Positions 6,357 to 6,503 of a stretch of 6,503 nucleotides of DNA are shown here, in pieces (position 1 is the stretch's first letter; every line of letters begins with the position of its first letter). This DNA comes from Gammaproteobacteria bacterium (lineage in GTDB: Bacteria > Pseudomonadota > Gammaproteobacteria > Chromatiales > Chromatiaceae), in NCBI GenBank assembly GCA_030625445.1, contig DAOUQU010000093.1, positions 1 through 6,503 on the forward strand, given 5' to 3'. The notes under the pieces are model-generated. The model was not told the DNA's origin, ran no database searches, and worked only from the letters and a program-made list of their open reading frames with translations. A program made the position numbers and the translations under genes.

Positions 6357-6503
6357 ATGCTTAAATACTTTTTAGCAATTCTTTTGATTCAAATTGTCAC
6401 TGTGGCGCTGGTGCTGCTAGCGCCTGATGACTTGCAGGGTTATGGCTGGCTGCGCCTGGCAGTACCACTGCTGTTTATCAGTGTGGTTGCTGCATTCTGG
6501 TTC
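6357..6503 (+). CDS. Second, divergently oriented copy of the hypothetical membrane protein (5' part, runs off the window)
   Basis: Starting at ATG 6357, 49 codons are open to the window edge. They encode the same 49 residues as the N-terminus of the protein at 5534-6082, from MLKYFLAILLIQ to AAFWF, covering the first two predicted membrane helices. The only nucleotide difference is the silent CTA for CTG at Leu21. The immediate leader differs completely from that of the other copy: GCGCGAGGC precedes the ATG here, with GAGG only one base from the start, so ribosome-site spacing is again poor. Whether the copy is full length (it would end near 6905), truncated or fused cannot be seen. Identity at the protein level indicates a recent or still constrained duplicate. 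Confidence 0.8.
   Translation, partial: MLKYFLAILLIQIVTVALVLLAPDDLQGYGWLRLAVPLLFISVVAAFWF

Larger units (their letters stand above)
5936..6503. repeat. Large inverted duplication: two head-to-head copies of a gene start around a palindromic spacer
   Basis: Bases 5936-6082 read on the minus strand are the same as 6357-6503 on the plus strand except for one base (6020 versus 6419; CTG versus CTA, Leu21). The match runs to the window edge, so its true length is unknown. The intervening sequence is itself nearly palindromic (6104-6216 against 6225-6337). The coding arms have a mirror sum of 12439 and the spacer arms 12441. This two-base shift falls in the unalignable stretch just before each start codon (6083-6103 and 6338-6356). 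Confidence 0.95.

Noticed and set aside
5936..6503. Palindrome as a fold-back sequencing or amplification artefact
   Set aside because: Such artefacts give arms that are identical. Here the spacer arms have 10 mismatches in 113 bases, the coding arms one silent change, and the leaders do not align. A real duplication is favoured, though the position at the window end means raw reads should still be checked.

Overview
The window looks like chromosomal DNA from a proteobacterium, most likely a gammaproteobacterium. This is inferred from three things: a very long DUF3683-type flavin/iron-sulfur dehydrogenase, moderately high GC content, and intergenic repeats of kinds common in environmental gammaproteobacteria (REP hairpins with GTAG/GTGG heads, CGTCATTCCGGC-type hairpins, and AACCACGGAACACACGG-type tracts). 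The genus cannot be fixed from the sequence. A sulfur-oxidising or symbiont lineage is a guess from the style of the repeats.

Layout, left to right. Bases 1-115 hold no convincing gene but carry a good sigma-70-like promoter pointing left, out of the window. Bases 116-5133 are a two-gene leftward operon. Its first gene (1294-5133) encodes a 1279-residue soluble flavoprotein: a DUF3683-like N-terminus, a D-lactate/glycolate-oxidase-type FAD module, two [4Fe-4S] motifs and two cysteine-rich CCG domains. Its second gene (116-1285) starts 8 bases after the first one's stop and encodes a 389-residue, probably all-helical protein of unknown function. Bases 5134-5533 are a 400-base spacer packed with three unrelated repeat types. 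Bases 5534-6082 encode a 182-residue predicted membrane protein, also leftward.

The right end is the most unusual part. From 6357 to the window edge the first 49 codons of that same membrane protein appear again on the opposite strand, with one synonymous difference in 147 bases. The two copies stand head to head. Between them lies a 234-base imperfect palindrome (arms 113 bases, 10 mismatches) built from two repeat motifs. On each side, about 20 bases just upstream of the start codon are unrelated between the copies.

Functionally, the operon probably carries out flavin-dependent oxidation of a 2-hydroxy acid, passing electrons through iron-sulfur clusters to an unidentified acceptor, with the small helical protein as a possible partner. 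Nothing in the sequence ties the membrane protein to that pathway. I see no phage, CRISPR, toxin-antitoxin, tRNA or rRNA signal. The inverted gene duplication around a repeat-built palindrome is the best candidate for something new.
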